From assembly GCA_949066965.1 (NCBI GenBank), contig CARTDA010000015.1, positions 1 through 64,000 of the forward strand: a stretch of DNA of 64,000 nucleotides, read 5' to 3'. Below the pieces are notes generated by a model. That model was given only the letters and a program-made list of their open reading frames with translations. It made no database searches and had not been told where the DNA came from. Shown here piece after piece: positions 1-8,986 of this stretch. Position numbers and translations under genes: made by a program. The DNA is from COE1 sp949066965 (GTDB lineage Bacteria; Bacillota; Clostridia; Lachnospirales; Lachnospiraceae). Position 1 is the stretch's first letter. Every line of letters starts with the position of its first letter.

Positions 1-24
1 TATTCATCTGGAACACCATAGGCA

Positions 25-1170
25 TTGTCGATTTTTAACTGCCAAAGTAATACCTATCTTCCGGAAGGGATGACGGAGACGGAGACTGGCAAGTACAGCT
101 ATACAGACAATCTATATAAAGGCGGGGTGTCAATTGATTTTTATAAAATGGACAGGGGCGATGCGCAGTTTGACATGCTGACGACAGGTGTCGCAGGCAG
201 TGAGGAAATCAAGGTCGGCGTGCATGACGGCGTATACATCGAACTGCATGACACAGGCGCGGCTGGCGGAGAAATTTGGTTTAACCAGCGCATTTATGTG
301 GCGTTTACAGACCTGCATTATGTGATGGAACTGTATGCGGCATCGGATGTATCCAAGGAAGATGCGATAAAAATTGCGGAGGGAATCCGGATAGAGCCTG
401 TTACAGATGGTTCCGCACAGGATATTGTAAATGCATATAGCTGGAGTGATTATATTGCTGCCCGGAATGAAACATATGACGGCGAGGGCAGCAGTATGGT
501 GCCCAAGTCGGCGATGAACCGTACACATGCGGTCGGTGAGACCTTTATGATGGCAGACGCGGAAGAAGAAGTGGCGATTAAGGTCGCGCAGATTCAGGTA
601 TGTGATGACATCAGTCTGCTGGATTTGTCTGTCATGGATGCGGACAGTAAGGAAGAAATCAAAAAAGTAACGGATGCGTCCGGAGCGCTGCTCCCCGCAA
701 AAATCAACTACATCCGGAGCGGTGACGGCATCCATTCTGTCGACGAAGTGACAGAGAGCCGCGAAGTGCCGCAGAAACTTGTATATGCAACTGTGGAGTA
801 CACCAATACGGGCAGCAGTGAAATCAATTCGTATCTGTTTTGGGGAAGCCTGGTGAAGATAGCGGAGAATGGAAACCAAATGGAAATGTACAGGGGAAAC
901 CAATCGGAAACATCCACAACGTGGGATTATGTCGTAGTGGAAGGCGCAGCGGGATTTACTGAAATGTGGTATTACGATGTCCATGGCGGCGAGCGGAAAA
1001 ATAACTACATGAATCATCTGAAAGCCGGAGAGACGGCAGTTGTGCACATGGCGTGGATTGTTCCGGAGGAGGAGTTAAAGTATCTTTATTTAAATTTGGA
1101 TTCGTTTGGCGGAACCTATGAGTTTGATGAATCTGCACTAAAAACAGGGTACGTCGATATTCGCAGATAA
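25..1170 (+). CDS. Hypothetical protein, 5' end missing or broken
   Basis: I do not recognise a named family. The reading frame is open from position 22 to a TAA at 1168-1170; a TAG at 19-21 in the same frame means the natural N-terminus is not contiguous here, because the gene is cut by the window edge or frameshifted. The nominal TTG start at 25 has no ribosome site; the first ATG is at 70. No signal peptide is seen. The N-terminal third resembles extracytoplasmic beta-rich domains of the DUF4367 kind (weak inference). The C-terminal half, with alternating beta-strand stretches around 'VEYTNTGSSE', resembles DUF4352-like immunoglobulin-type folds. Probably the surface part of a lipoprotein or membrane-anchored protein. 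Confidence 0.6.
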   Translation: MSIFNCQSNTYLPEGMTETETGKYSYTDNLYKGGVSIDFYKMDRGDAQFDMLTTGVAGSEEIKVGVHDGVYIELHDTGAAGGEIWFNQRIYVAFTDLHYVMELYAASDVSKEDAIKIAEGIRIEPVTDGSAQDIVNAYSWSDYIAARNETYDGEGSSMVPKSAMNRTHAVGETFMMADAEEEVAIKVAQIQVCDDISLLDLSVMDADSKEEIKKVTDASGALLPAKINYIRSGDGIHSVDEVTESREVPQKLVYATVEYTNTGSSEINSYLFWGSLVKIAENGNQMEMYRGNQSETSTTWDYVVVEGAAGFTEMWYYDVHGGERKNNYMNHLKAGETAVVHMAWIVPEEELKYLYLNLDSFGGTYEFDESALKTGYVDIRR

Positions 1171-1316
1171 ATACAGCAATATCCCTGCTTCACATCGCTT
1201 TTTTGAAACGTATTTTCATTTACAAATTTCTTTGATTATGGTAAATTATAGATAATTAAGTTTATTATTACTACATTATGCACAAAATATGAAATAAAGA
1301 AAGGCGATGGCAATCA

Positions 1317-3284
1317 ATGCAGAATAAGGGAAAGTATTACATTACCACGGCTATTGCGTATACATCAGGCAAGCCGCATATCGGGAATAATTATGAAATC
1401 GTGCTGGCGGACAGTATCGCCCGCTATAAGAGAAAGGACGGATACGACGTCTTTTTCCAGACAGGAACGGACGAGCACGGACAGAAAATTGAGTTGAAGG
1501 CGGCGGAAGCGGGCGTTACGCCGAAAGCGTTTGTGGATGGTGTGGCAGGCGTTATCAGAGGGCTTTGTGACATGCTCAATATTTCGTATGATAAGTTTAT
1601 CCGCACCACGGACGATTATCATGAGAAACAGGTGCAGAAGATTTTTAGGCGTCTGTACAATCAGGGGGATATTTACAAGGGCGCATATGAGGGAATGTAC
1701 TGCACGCCGTGTGAGTCTTTCTGGACAGAGTCGCAGTTAAAGGACGGGAAATGCCCTGACTGCGGGCGTGAGGTCAAACCGGCAAAGGAGGAGGCATATT
1801 TTTTCAAGATGAGCAAATATGCCGACAGGCTGATAGACCATATCAACAATCACCCTGAATTTATCCAGCCTGTTTCCAGAAAAAATGAGATGATGAACAA
1901 TTTCCTCCTTCCGGGGTTACAGGATTTGTGCGTGTCACGTACTTCATTCAAATGGGGAATTCCGGTGGATTTTGATGACAGGCATGTCGTTTATGTCTGG
2001 CTGGATGCGCTCACGAACTATATTACAGGCATCGGATATGATGCGGACGGCGGCAGCACAGAACAGTACAAAAAAATGTGGCCGGCGGATCTGCACCTGA
2101 TTGGAAAGGATATCATCCGTTTCCACACAATTTACTGGCCTATTTTCCTGATGGCGCTTGGGGAGGAGCTTCCGCATCAGATTTTCGGGCATCCATGGCT
2201 TTTGCAGAACAATGACAAGATGAGCAAGTCGAAGGGCAATATCATGTATGCGGATGACCTTGCACAACTGTTTGGCGTGGATGCGGTGCGTTATTTTGTG
2301 CTGCATGAAATGCCGTATGAGAACGATGGTTCCATCACATGGGACTTGATGGTAGAGCGGCTGAACGCTGACCTTGCAAACACACTTGGAAATCTTGTGA
2401 ACAGAACGGTTTCCATGAGCAATAAATACTTTGGCGGCATTGTGGAGGACAAAGGCGCGGCAGACGCAGTGGATGAGGACCTGAAGGCGGCTGTCACAGG
2501 CGCTTATGATAAGGTGGAAGCCAAGATGGATGATTTGCGGGTTGCGGATGCGCTGACGGAGATTTTTAATGTATTCAGGCGATGCAACAAATATATTGAC
2601 GAGACGGAACCATGGGTACTTGCAAAGGATGAGGCGAAGAAGGACAGGCTTGCAACGGTTCTGTACAATCTGGTAGAGGGAATCTCGATTGGCGCGGGTC
2701 TGCTTGAGCCGTTTATGCCGGAGACCGCACAGAGAATCATGGCGCAGTTAAACAGCCCGGTGCGCGATTTTGAGTCGGCAAAAACATTTGGCGGGTATGT
2801 GTCCGGCACAAAGGTGACGCAGACTCCGGAAATTCTCTTTGCGCGTCTCGATCCGAAGGAAGTAGATGCAAAGGTGGCTGAACTTGCCGAAAGACAGATG
2901 GAAGCGTCAGGGCAGACGGAAGAAAGTGACACAGATGTCATAAATATAGAGCCAAAAGCGGAGATTACCTATGATGACTTTGCTAAAATGCAGTTTCAGG
3001 TGGGAGAGATTATTTCCTGCGAGGCGGTGCCGAAATCAAAGAAGCTTCTGTGCAGTCAGGTAAAAATCGGATCACAGGTGAAACAGATTGTGTCCGGAAT
3101 CAAGGCGTATTATACTCCGGAAGAGATGGTTGGCAAGAAAGTAATGGTACTGGTCAATCTGAAACCGGCAAAGCTTGCGGGCGTTGTGTCAGAAGGAATG
3201 CTTCTGTGTGCGGAGGACGCCGACGGAAACCTCGCGCTGATGACGCCGGAGAGGACAATGCCTTCCGGGGCGGAAATAATGTAA
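1317..3284 (+). CDS. metG: Methionyl-tRNA synthetase with C-terminal tRNA-binding domain
   Basis: Charges tRNA-Met with methionine in the cytoplasm. The class I signature HIGN is at residues 21-24 and KMSKS at 301-305. A zinc knuckle formed by C129, C132, C146 and C149 marks the MetG1-type connective peptide. After the anticodon-binding helical domain, residues about 550-655 form an OB-fold tRNA-binding (EMAP II/Arc1p-like) appendix, ending with the typical 'SEGMLLCAEDADG' region. Length 655 fits the bacterial dimeric form. The ATG at 1317 follows an AAAGAAAGG purine stretch; the ATG at 1307 is out of frame. No T-box leader is visible in the 146 bp upstream. The HAD gene follows after about 80 bp and may be cotranscribed. 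Confidence 0.97.
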   Translation: MQNKGKYYITTAIAYTSGKPHIGNNYEIVLADSIARYKRKDGYDVFFQTGTDEHGQKIELKAAEAGVTPKAFVDGVAGVIRGLCDMLNISYDKFIRTTDDYHEKQVQKIFRRLYNQGDIYKGAYEGMYCTPCESFWTESQLKDGKCPDCGREVKPAKEEAYFFKMSKYADRLIDHINNHPEFIQPVSRKNEMMNNFLLPGLQDLCVSRTSFKWGIPVDFDDRHVVYVWLDALTNYITGIGYDADGGSTEQYKKMWPADLHLIGKDIIRFHTIYWPIFLMALGEELPHQIFGHPWLLQNNDKMSKSKGNIMYADDLAQLFGVDAVRYFVLHEMPYENDGSITWDLMVERLNADLANTLGNLVNRTVSMSNKYFGGIVEDKGAADAVDEDLKAAVTGAYDKVEAKMDDLRVADALTEIFNVFRRCNKYIDETEPWVLAKDEAKKDRLATVLYNLVEGISIGAGLLEPFMPETAQRIMAQLNSPVRDFESAKTFGGYVSGTKVTQTPEILFARLDPKEVDAKVAELAERQMEASGQTEESDTDVINIEPKAEITYDDFAKMQFQVGEIISCEAVPKSKKLLCSQVKIGSQVKQIVSGIKAYYTPEEMVGKKVMVLVNLKPAKLAGVVSEGMLLCAEDADGNLALMTPERTMPSGAEIM

Positions 3285-3364
3285 CGGAACGGTTGCACAA
3301 TATATAAATATTTGGGGTTTTGGAGCGTGTATGATAAATGCTCTGGAAGCAATAGGAGACTTTG

Positions 3365-4015
3365 ATGAATAATAATATAGAAGCGATTATATTTGATTTG
3401 GATGGAACCATGTGGGACGCGCTCGAGGGCATTGGCAAGACATGGAATCAGGTTGTGGCAAGTCATCCGGAGTACAGGAAAGAGCCGATTACTTCCGAGG
3501 AGCTGGAGGGCTGCCTTGGGCTTCCGATGACAGATATTGCCGGCAAGCTGTTTCCGGATACCACGACAGAACAGCAGCAGGCACTGATGGATGAGTGCTG
3601 TGAGGTCGAGAATGCCTATCTGAGTGAGCATGGCGGGATTCTTTACCCGAAGCTTGAGGAGACGCTTGCAGAACTGAAAAAGAAGTATAAGCTTTTTGTG
3701 GTGAGCAACTGCCAGCAGGGATATATCGAGAGCTTTATCAAGGCGCACAAGCTTGCAGCATACTTTGATGATATCGAGTGCTGGGGGAATAATCTGTTCT
3801 CAAAGGGCGAGAACAACAAACTCATTATGAAGCGAAACGGCGTGACAAGGGCAGTCTATGTAGGCGATACCGCAGGCGACGAGGAGTCTGCGAGAATCGC
3901 GGGTATTCCGTTTGTTTTTGCGAAATACGGATTTGGCGAGGCGAAAGCGCCGGACTATGTGCTGGAGGAGTTCTCCAGACTTCCAGAGCTTATGGAGAAG
4001 ATTGGATCCTTATAA
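3365..4015 (+). CDS. HAD-superfamily (subfamily IA) phosphatase
   Basis: A 216-residue haloacid-dehalogenase fold hydrolase, of the phosphoglycolate phosphatase/beta-phosphoglucomutase type. Motif I is FDLDGT with nucleophile D11 and acid/base D13. Motif II is in 'LFVVSNC' (Ser/Asn), a Lys of motif III lies in the 'FSKGENN' region, and motif IV is 'VGDTAGDEES'. A helical cap is inserted after motif I. The ATG at 3365 has GGAG six bases upstream; a TTG at 3362 is in frame but less likely. It is soluble and cytoplasmic. The substrate cannot be told from sequence; it follows metG closely and is followed by a large hairpin and a terminator. Confidence 0.88.
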   Translation: MNNNIEAIIFDLDGTMWDALEGIGKTWNQVVASHPEYRKEPITSEELEGCLGLPMTDIAGKLFPDTTTEQQQALMDECCEVENAYLSEHGGILYPKLEETLAELKKKYKLFVVSNCQQGYIESFIKAHKLAAYFDDIECWGNNLFSKGENNKLIMKRNGVTRAVYVGDTAGDEESARIAGIPFVFAKYGFGEAKAPDYVLEEFSRLPELMEKIGSL

Positions 4016-4046
4016 TTTGAGCGTAGGTATATGCCTGGGAGTTAGC

Positions 4047-4108
4047 GTGAGAAGAACTTCTAGCCACTCACAGCAAAGGCTGTTTCGTGGAGAAGTTCTA
4101 AGTCTCAC
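4047..4108 (+). other. Long near-continuous hairpin after the HAD gene
   Basis: Four nested stems pair in order: GTGAG 4047-4051 with CTCAC 4104-4108, AGAACTTCT 4053-4061 with AGAAGTTCT 4091-4099, CCAC 4064-4067 with GTGG 4087-4090, and ACAGC 4070-4074 with GCTGT 4079-4083. This makes one rod of about 62 nt with a short loop. No open reading frame of note crosses it. It lies just before a simple terminator. It could be a small structured RNA, a mobile repeat, or part of the HAD transcript end. Confidence 0.6.
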
Positions 4109-4112
4109 ACAG

Positions 4113-4139
4113 GAAAAACGCCAAAAACAGGCGTTTTTC
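4113..4139 (+). terminator. Rho-independent terminator-like hairpin
   Basis: Perfect 10-bp stem GAAAAACGCC (4113-4122) / GGCGTTTTTC (4130-4139) with a 7-nt loop and an internal T5 run. It would end the metG-HAD transcript. A second small dyad, GATTCCGC/GCGGAATC, follows at 4152-4170. Confidence 0.7.
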
Positions 4140-4180
4140 ATCCGGATTTGAGATTCCGCAGAGCGGAATCATGGAGGTTA

Positions 4181-4259
4181 GTGTGAAATCAAAGATTTCA
4201 CACGGCAGCTTTGTGCCTGCGGTCCAAAGTTTGCAGGCTGTGGAAAGGGCATGGTTATT
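4181..4259 (+). repeat. Two-hairpin leader repeat, copy A
   Basis: First hairpin: perfect dyad GTGTGAAATC (4181-4190) / GATTTCACAC (4194-4203). Second hairpin: GCCTGC and GCAGGC arms within 4215-4239. The tail reads GGAAAGGGC followed by an ATG at 4251. From 4210 to 4259 it matches 8934-8983 at 48 of 50 positions, although the genes downstream are unrelated. A third, more diverged copy lies before mutS2 on the minus strand (29539-29600). It forms the 5' leader of the ATPase/nuclease gene. Confidence 0.8.
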
Positions 4260-4262
4260 AAT

Positions 4263-5960
4263 ATGGCATACAGACCATTACCGATAGGAATCAGTGATTT
4301 CGCTGAAATGATTGAGAAGGAATTTTATTACGTTGACAAGACCCTCATGATTAAGGAGCTGCTGGATAGCAAAGCAAAGGTTATACTTTTCACGCGCCCG
4401 CGCCGGTTTGGCAAGACGCTTAACATGAGTATGCTCAGATACTTTTTTGAGGACGACAGGGATTCCCATGGAAATAAAAAGGACTGGTCTCATGTCTTTG
4501 CAGGATTAAAAATCATGGAGGCAGGGGACAAATACCTTGCACACATGGGGCAGTATCCGGTTATCTATCTGACGTTTAAGGATACAAAGAAGGAAAGTTT
4601 TGAGGAGTCATATCAGCAGTTTCAGATGTTGATTGCCGAGGAATACAAAAGGCATGATTTTCTCCTTGAAGATATAGCGGATGAACAGGACAGAGAGCAA
4701 TATATGGCTATTGCATCGAGAAGGGCGACGCAGGTCGAATATCAAAACGCAGTCCGTTTTCTCTCTCAGCGCCTTGAAGCATATTATGGCAGGAAGCCAG
4801 TCGTATTGATTGATGAGTATGATGTATCTTTGGAAAATGCTTTTACAAAGGGCTTTTATAATAAAATGATTGACTTTATCCGGTCATTGTTTGAGAGCGG
4901 GCTAAAGGATAACGGCAGCCTTGCTTTTGCCGTCCTTACAGGCTGTCTGCGCGTTTCAAAGGAGAGCATCTTTACAGGTATGAACAATCTGAACATTATC
5001 TCAATCCGCAATGCAAAATTTGATGAATACTTTGGCTTCAAAGCAGACGAAGTGCAGCAGCTGTGCCATTATTACAACATGGAGGATGCGTACCGGGTTG
5101 TCCGGGAGTGGTATGATGGGTATACTTTCGGGCAGACGGACATCTATAATCCATGGAGCGTGATACAGTATGTAGATGACGCACGGGCGAATCCGAACTG
5201 GCTTCCGATGGCTTACTGGGCAAATACTTCTTCCAACAGCATTGTCAGGACGCTGATTGACCATTCTGATGATGATGGGAAAATGCAGATAGAGGAGCTG
5301 CTGGCAGGGGGCAGTATCAGGGTACAGATACACGAGGACATTACGTATGGTGAGATTTATGACAGCAGCGATAATCTGTGGAATTTTATGTATTTTACAG
5401 GGTATTTCCGCAAAATAAATGAGTGGATGGAGGGCTCGTCCATTTATGCCGAGCTTGTCATTCCTAATAAAGAGGTACACTATATTTTTGAACAGAAAGT
5501 GCAGAACTGGTTCCGCGAGCGGATGAAAGGACGCGACATGACACAGCTCTATACGGCGTTTGTCAACAAGGACTGCGCCGCATTGGAAGAACTGATAAAC
5601 GATATATTTGAGGAAACCATCAGCTACATGGATCAGAACGAATACTACTATCATGGAATGGTTGCCGGGCTGCTGACAGGCATCAAGGGCTTCGGGCTGC
5701 GCTCAAACAGGGAGGGCGGCAAAGGGAGAAGCGACCTTTTTGTCAGGCCTGTCCGCAGAAGCCGGGAAGCCTTTGTCATAGAGTTCAAGGTTGCAAAGGA
5801 CATTGATGACATGGATGCCATGGCAGACGAGGCGTTAAAGCAGATTGAAGAAAAACAGTATGACGTCGAGCTGAGAAATGACGGATATAAATATGTAAGC
5901 TGCTATGGCATTGCATTCTGCGGTAAGGAGTGCGCGGTGCATTGCAGGGATAGTGCCTGA
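4263..5960 (+). CDS. AAA-ATPase-like / PD-(D/E)XK nuclease-family protein
   Basis: A protein of about 565 residues of the family with an N-terminal AAA-ATPase-like domain (PF09820) and a C-terminal PD-(D/E)XK nuclease-like domain (PF08011), very common and often multicopy in Lachnospiraceae and Bacteroides. The start 'LPIGISDFAEMI', the 'YYVDKT' stretch, the Walker-A-like segment 'TRPRRFGKT' and 'VVLIDEYD' (Walker B) are typical. The C-terminal core has 'RSDLFV' and 'FVIEFKVAK' (D...ExK). The cellular role of the family is not established. An in-frame ATG at 4251 lies inside the repeated leader with its GGAAAGGG only one base away; the ATG at 4263 has the same purines 13 bases away, so the start is uncertain. 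It sits alone between metG-HAD and ddh. Confidence 0.9.
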   Translation: MAYRPLPIGISDFAEMIEKEFYYVDKTLMIKELLDSKAKVILFTRPRRFGKTLNMSMLRYFFEDDRDSHGNKKDWSHVFAGLKIMEAGDKYLAHMGQYPVIYLTFKDTKKESFEESYQQFQMLIAEEYKRHDFLLEDIADEQDREQYMAIASRRATQVEYQNAVRFLSQRLEAYYGRKPVVLIDEYDVSLENAFTKGFYNKMIDFIRSLFESGLKDNGSLAFAVLTGCLRVSKESIFTGMNNLNIISIRNAKFDEYFGFKADEVQQLCHYYNMEDAYRVVREWYDGYTFGQTDIYNPWSVIQYVDDARANPNWLPMAYWANTSSNSIVRTLIDHSDDDGKMQIEELLAGGSIRVQIHEDITYGEIYDSSDNLWNFMYFTGYFRKINEWMEGSSIYAELVIPNKEVHYIFEQKVQNWFRERMKGRDMTQLYTAFVNKDCAALEELINDIFEETISYMDQNEYYYHGMVAGLLTGIKGFGLRSNREGGKGRSDLFVRPVRRSREAFVIEFKVAKDIDDMDAMADEALKQIEEKQYDVELRNDGYKYVSCYGIAFCGKECAVHCRDSA

Positions 5961-6017
5961 TAAACATTGGTAGCTGTGACGAAATAAAAGCGATAAAAAT
6001 ATGGGAGGAAAATTGTA

Positions 6018-7004
6018 ATGAGTACACGTATTGGAATTTTGGGATATGGCAACCTGGGGCGCGGTGTCGAGTGCGCAGTCCGGCAGAATGATGACATGGA
6101 GCTTGCTGCCGTATTTACGCGCAGGAGTCCGGAGTCGGTCTCCATTCTGACAGAGACGGCAAAGGTCTGCAATATCGCAGATGTAGAACAGTGGAAGGAC
6201 AAGATTGACGTGATGATTATCTGCGGCGGCAGCGCGACAGATTTACCAAAGCAGACACCGGAATATGTAAAGCATTTTAATGTGGTTGACAGCTTTGACA
6301 CTCACGCAAAGATTCCGGAGCACTTTGCAAACGTGGATGCCGCGGCAAAGGCGGGCGCACACATTGGCATTATTTCCGTGGGGTGGGATCCGGGAATGTT
6401 CTCGCTAAACCGTCTTTTCGCAAATGCAATCCTGCCGGAGGGAAAGGATTACACGTTCTGGGGCAAGGGCGTGAGCCAGGGACATTCGGATGCCATCCGC
6501 CGTATCGAGGGCGTCAAAAATGCAAAGCAGTACACGATTCCTGTCGAGTCAGCGCTTGAGGCGGCACGTTCCGGCAGCAATCCGGAGCTTACGACAAGAC
6601 AGAAGCATACAAGGGAATGCTTTGTCGTTTTGGAGGAAGGCGCGGATGCCGCAAAGGTTGAGGAGGCAATCAAGACAATGCCCAACTATTTTGCGGACTA
6701 TGATACGACGGTGCATTTTATCAGCGAGGAGGAGCTGCTCGCAAACCACAGCGGGATTCCGCACGGCGGCTTCGTGCTGAGAAGCGGTGTGACCGGCTGG
6801 GAGAAGGAGAACAAGCACATTATCGAATACAGCCTGAAGCTTGACTCCAATCCGGAATTTACCGCGAGCGTGCTTGTCGCATATGCCCGGGCGGCACACC
6901 GCCTTGCCAGTGAAGGGCAGAGTGGCTGCAGGACCGTGTTTGACATTGCGCCGGCGTATCTGAGTGCAAAAAGCGCGGAGGAGTTGCGGGCTTCGATGTT
7001 GTAA
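6018..7004 (+). CDS. ddh: meso-Diaminopimelate D-dehydrogenase
   Basis: NADPH-dependent interconversion of L-tetrahydrodipicolinate and meso-diaminopimelate, giving a one-step route to lysine and the peptidoglycan crosslinker. The N-terminal Rossmann motif is 'GILGYGNLGRG' (residues 6-16). 'VVDSFDTHAKIP', 'GWDPGMFSLNR', 'FWGKGVSQGHSDAIRR' and 'HTRECFVV' are hallmark segments of the family, and the 328-residue length is standard. The ATG at 6018 has GGGAGGAAA at about 8 bases. It is monocistronic: a strong terminator follows at 7039-7070. Confidence 0.97.
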   Translation: MSTRIGILGYGNLGRGVECAVRQNDDMELAAVFTRRSPESVSILTETAKVCNIADVEQWKDKIDVMIICGGSATDLPKQTPEYVKHFNVVDSFDTHAKIPEHFANVDAAAKAGAHIGIISVGWDPGMFSLNRLFANAILPEGKDYTFWGKGVSQGHSDAIRRIEGVKNAKQYTIPVESALEAARSGSNPELTTRQKHTRECFVVLEEGADAAKVEEAIKTMPNYFADYDTTVHFISEEELLANHSGIPHGGFVLRSGVTGWEKENKHIIEYSLKLDSNPEFTASVLVAYARAAHRLASEGQSGCRTVFDIAPAYLSAKSAEELRASML

Positions 7005-7038
7005 AGGAATAGAAAGTAACTCTGGAATGATGTTGTAG

Positions 7039-7075
7039 ACAAAACATGACGCAATGTTGTCATGTTTTGTTTGTT
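7039..7075 (+). terminator. Terminator of ddh
   Basis: Perfect 12-bp stem ACAAAACATGAC (7039-7050) / GTCATGTTTTGT (7059-7070), 8-nt loop, followed by a T-rich TTGTTATTT run. Confidence 0.85.
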
Positions 7076-7136
7076 ATTTGTGCGGCACCCGATTAAAAAG
7101 AGAGTCTGACAATATTATGGGAGGGCATGGTCAAAA

Positions 7137-8906
7137 ATGGAGCAGCTTCGGTTTATCTGGCAGTATATCAGGCGGCACAAGGTACAGTATATCGGCGGGA
7201 TTGTCACTTTATTCATATTGGATTTTGCCAATCTGTACATCCCCAAGGTAACAGGAATCATTACGGACGGACTTGCAGCGCGTACCCTCGATATGGGCGG
7301 AGTCTTTCAAAATATCGTTATCATCCTGATGATTGGGCTGACACTTGCGGTAGGACGTTTTTTGTGGCGCTACTTTATTTTTGGCGCGGCGCGCGGGGTG
7401 GAGCGTGAAATCCGGGATGATATGTTTGCGCATCTGGAAACGCTGGATGTGGAGTATTATAATGAACATAAGACGGGCGATTTGATGACGCGCTTTACAA
7501 GTGATTTAAACGCTGTGCGTATGGCAATCGGGCCTGCGGTGATTGCGGCATTTGACGCGGTTGTCATGACCGTGATGGTAATTGTGCAGATGATGGTCTA
7601 TGTCAATATCAGGCTGACCCTTGTCGCAGTTATTCCCATGATATTCATTGCGTTTGGCGAGCTGTACTTTGGAAAGATAATGCAAAAACGCTTTCTGGAG
7701 CGGCAGGAGGCGGTGTCAGACCTTACGGATTTTGTGCAGGAAAGCTTTTCCGGGGTGCGCGTTGTAAAATCGTTTGTGCGTGAACGCTCGCAGATACGCG
7801 CCTTTGCAAGGGCAAATGCCAATGCGAAGGAAAAAAACCTAAGGATTGCGAAAATGGAGGCGGTTGTCATTCCTCTTCTCGACGTGGTCATCGGCATCAG
7901 CAGCCTTCTGACGCTTCTATATGGCGGATGGCTTGCATTAAACGGTGAAATTACCATTGGCCGTTTCGTTGCCTTTAACCAGTATATTACGATGCTTGTA
8001 TGGCCGATGCTTGCCTGCGGTGAGGCGATTAACATGTTCTCGCAGGGCGGAGCCGGCATTAAGAGAATACAGGAGGTATTTGCCCAGGAGTCCGAGATAG
8101 CGGACAGGGATGACGTGTCGCCGGTAAATTGCATCAGGGGCGACATCCGTCTTCATCATCTCACATTTATCCACAGGGGACACAGCGAACCGACATTAAG
8201 GGATATCAGTCTGGATGTTAAGGCAGGAACCACGCTTGCAGTAATCGGAAGGACGGGCAATGGAAAATCGACGCTTGTCAATCTGCTGCTGCATTTATAC
8301 AATACAAAACCAGGTATGATTTTCATTGATGGGAGGGATATCAACACGATTCCCTTAAAAACGCTGCGCGAAAATATCGCCTATGTGCCGCAGGACAATT
8401 TCCTGTTTTCGGATACCTTGAAGTCAAACATTGCATTTGGGACGGACAATGACGAGATGGATGAAATCGTAAGGGCAACAAAAATAGCGTGCATTCACGA
8501 TAATATCATTGCTTTCCCTGACGGATATGAGACAATTGTAGGCGAACGCGGCGTTACGCTGTCAGGCGGGCAGAAGCAGAGGAGCTCCATCGCAAGGGCA
8601 CTCAAAAAGGATGCGCCAATCCTGATTCTGGATGATGCGCTTTCGGCAGTGGACACGGATACCGAGGAAAGAATCCTGCGCAACCTGAAGGAAAACAGGC
8701 AGGGAAAGACAACCATTTTAATTGCACACCGTATCTCCACGATACAGAATGCGGATGTGATTCTTGTCCTGGAGGACGGGGAGGCAAAGGAATGCGGCAG
8801 CCACAAGGAGCTGATGGAGCTTGGCGGTATTTACAGGGACATGTTTGAAAAACAGCAGCTTGAGGCGGCAATCGGTGAAAAAAGGGCGGCAGGAGGATTC
8901 GGTTGA
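7137..8906 (+). CDS. ABC exporter half-transporter, degenerate-Walker-B subunit
   Basis: A 589-residue TMD-NBD half exporter (type IV ABC fold) with six predicted membrane helices in residues about 15-310, then a nucleotide-binding domain. Walker A 'GRTGNGKST' starts at G371, the signature LSGGQ is near 475 and Walker B is 'ILILDDALSAVD'. The catalytic glutamate position is aspartate (D500), as in the degenerate-site subunit of heterodimeric exporters such as BmrC, LmrC or TM287. The partner gene follows 80 bp later and has the complementary features. The pair probably extrudes drugs, lipids or peptides; the substrate cannot be inferred. GGGAGGG lies 12 bases before the ATG; an overlapping ATG at 7127 is out of frame. 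Confidence 0.93.
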   Translation: MEQLRFIWQYIRRHKVQYIGGIVTLFILDFANLYIPKVTGIITDGLAARTLDMGGVFQNIVIILMIGLTLAVGRFLWRYFIFGAARGVEREIRDDMFAHLETLDVEYYNEHKTGDLMTRFTSDLNAVRMAIGPAVIAAFDAVVMTVMVIVQMMVYVNIRLTLVAVIPMIFIAFGELYFGKIMQKRFLERQEAVSDLTDFVQESFSGVRVVKSFVRERSQIRAFARANANAKEKNLRIAKMEAVVIPLLDVVIGISSLLTLLYGGWLALNGEITIGRFVAFNQYITMLVWPMLACGEAINMFSQGGAGIKRIQEVFAQESEIADRDDVSPVNCIRGDIRLHHLTFIHRGHSEPTLRDISLDVKAGTTLAVIGRTGNGKSTLVNLLLHLYNTKPGMIFIDGRDINTIPLKTLRENIAYVPQDNFLFSDTLKSNIAFGTDNDEMDEIVRATKIACIHDNIIAFPDGYETIVGERGVTLSGGQKQRSSIARALKKDAPILILDDALSAVDTDTEERILRNLKENRQGKTTILIAHRISTIQNADVILVLEDGEAKECGSHKELMELGGIYRDMFEKQQLEAAIGEKRAAGGFG

Positions 8907-8983
8907 AAAATCATTGATTTTTCAACTGGCAAATTTGTGCCTGCGGCTCAAAGTTTGCAGGCTGTGGAAAGGGCATGGTTATT
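8903..8983 (+). repeat. Two-hairpin leader repeat, copy B
   Basis: First hairpin: perfect dyad TTGAAAAATC (8903-8912) / GATTTTTCAA (8916-8925); the first arm overlaps the stop of the preceding gene. Second hairpin: GCCTGC/GCAGGC arms within 8939-8963. The tail GGAAAGGGC runs directly into ATGGTTATT at 8975. Nearly identical to copy A from 8934 onward. Confidence 0.8.
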
Positions 8984-8986
8984 CGT

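Noticed and set aside
130..1047. 305-codon antisense frame across the first gene
   Set aside because: Same kind of shadow; the forward frame has normal codon use and composition.
1171..1316. T-box or other riboswitch before metG
   Set aside because: Only 146 bp, with no T-box sequence (TGGNACCGCG) and no terminator/antiterminator pair.
3912..4151. 79-codon frame past the HAD gene
   Set aside because: Runs through the large hairpin and terminator in another frame of the HAD gene; no ribosome site.
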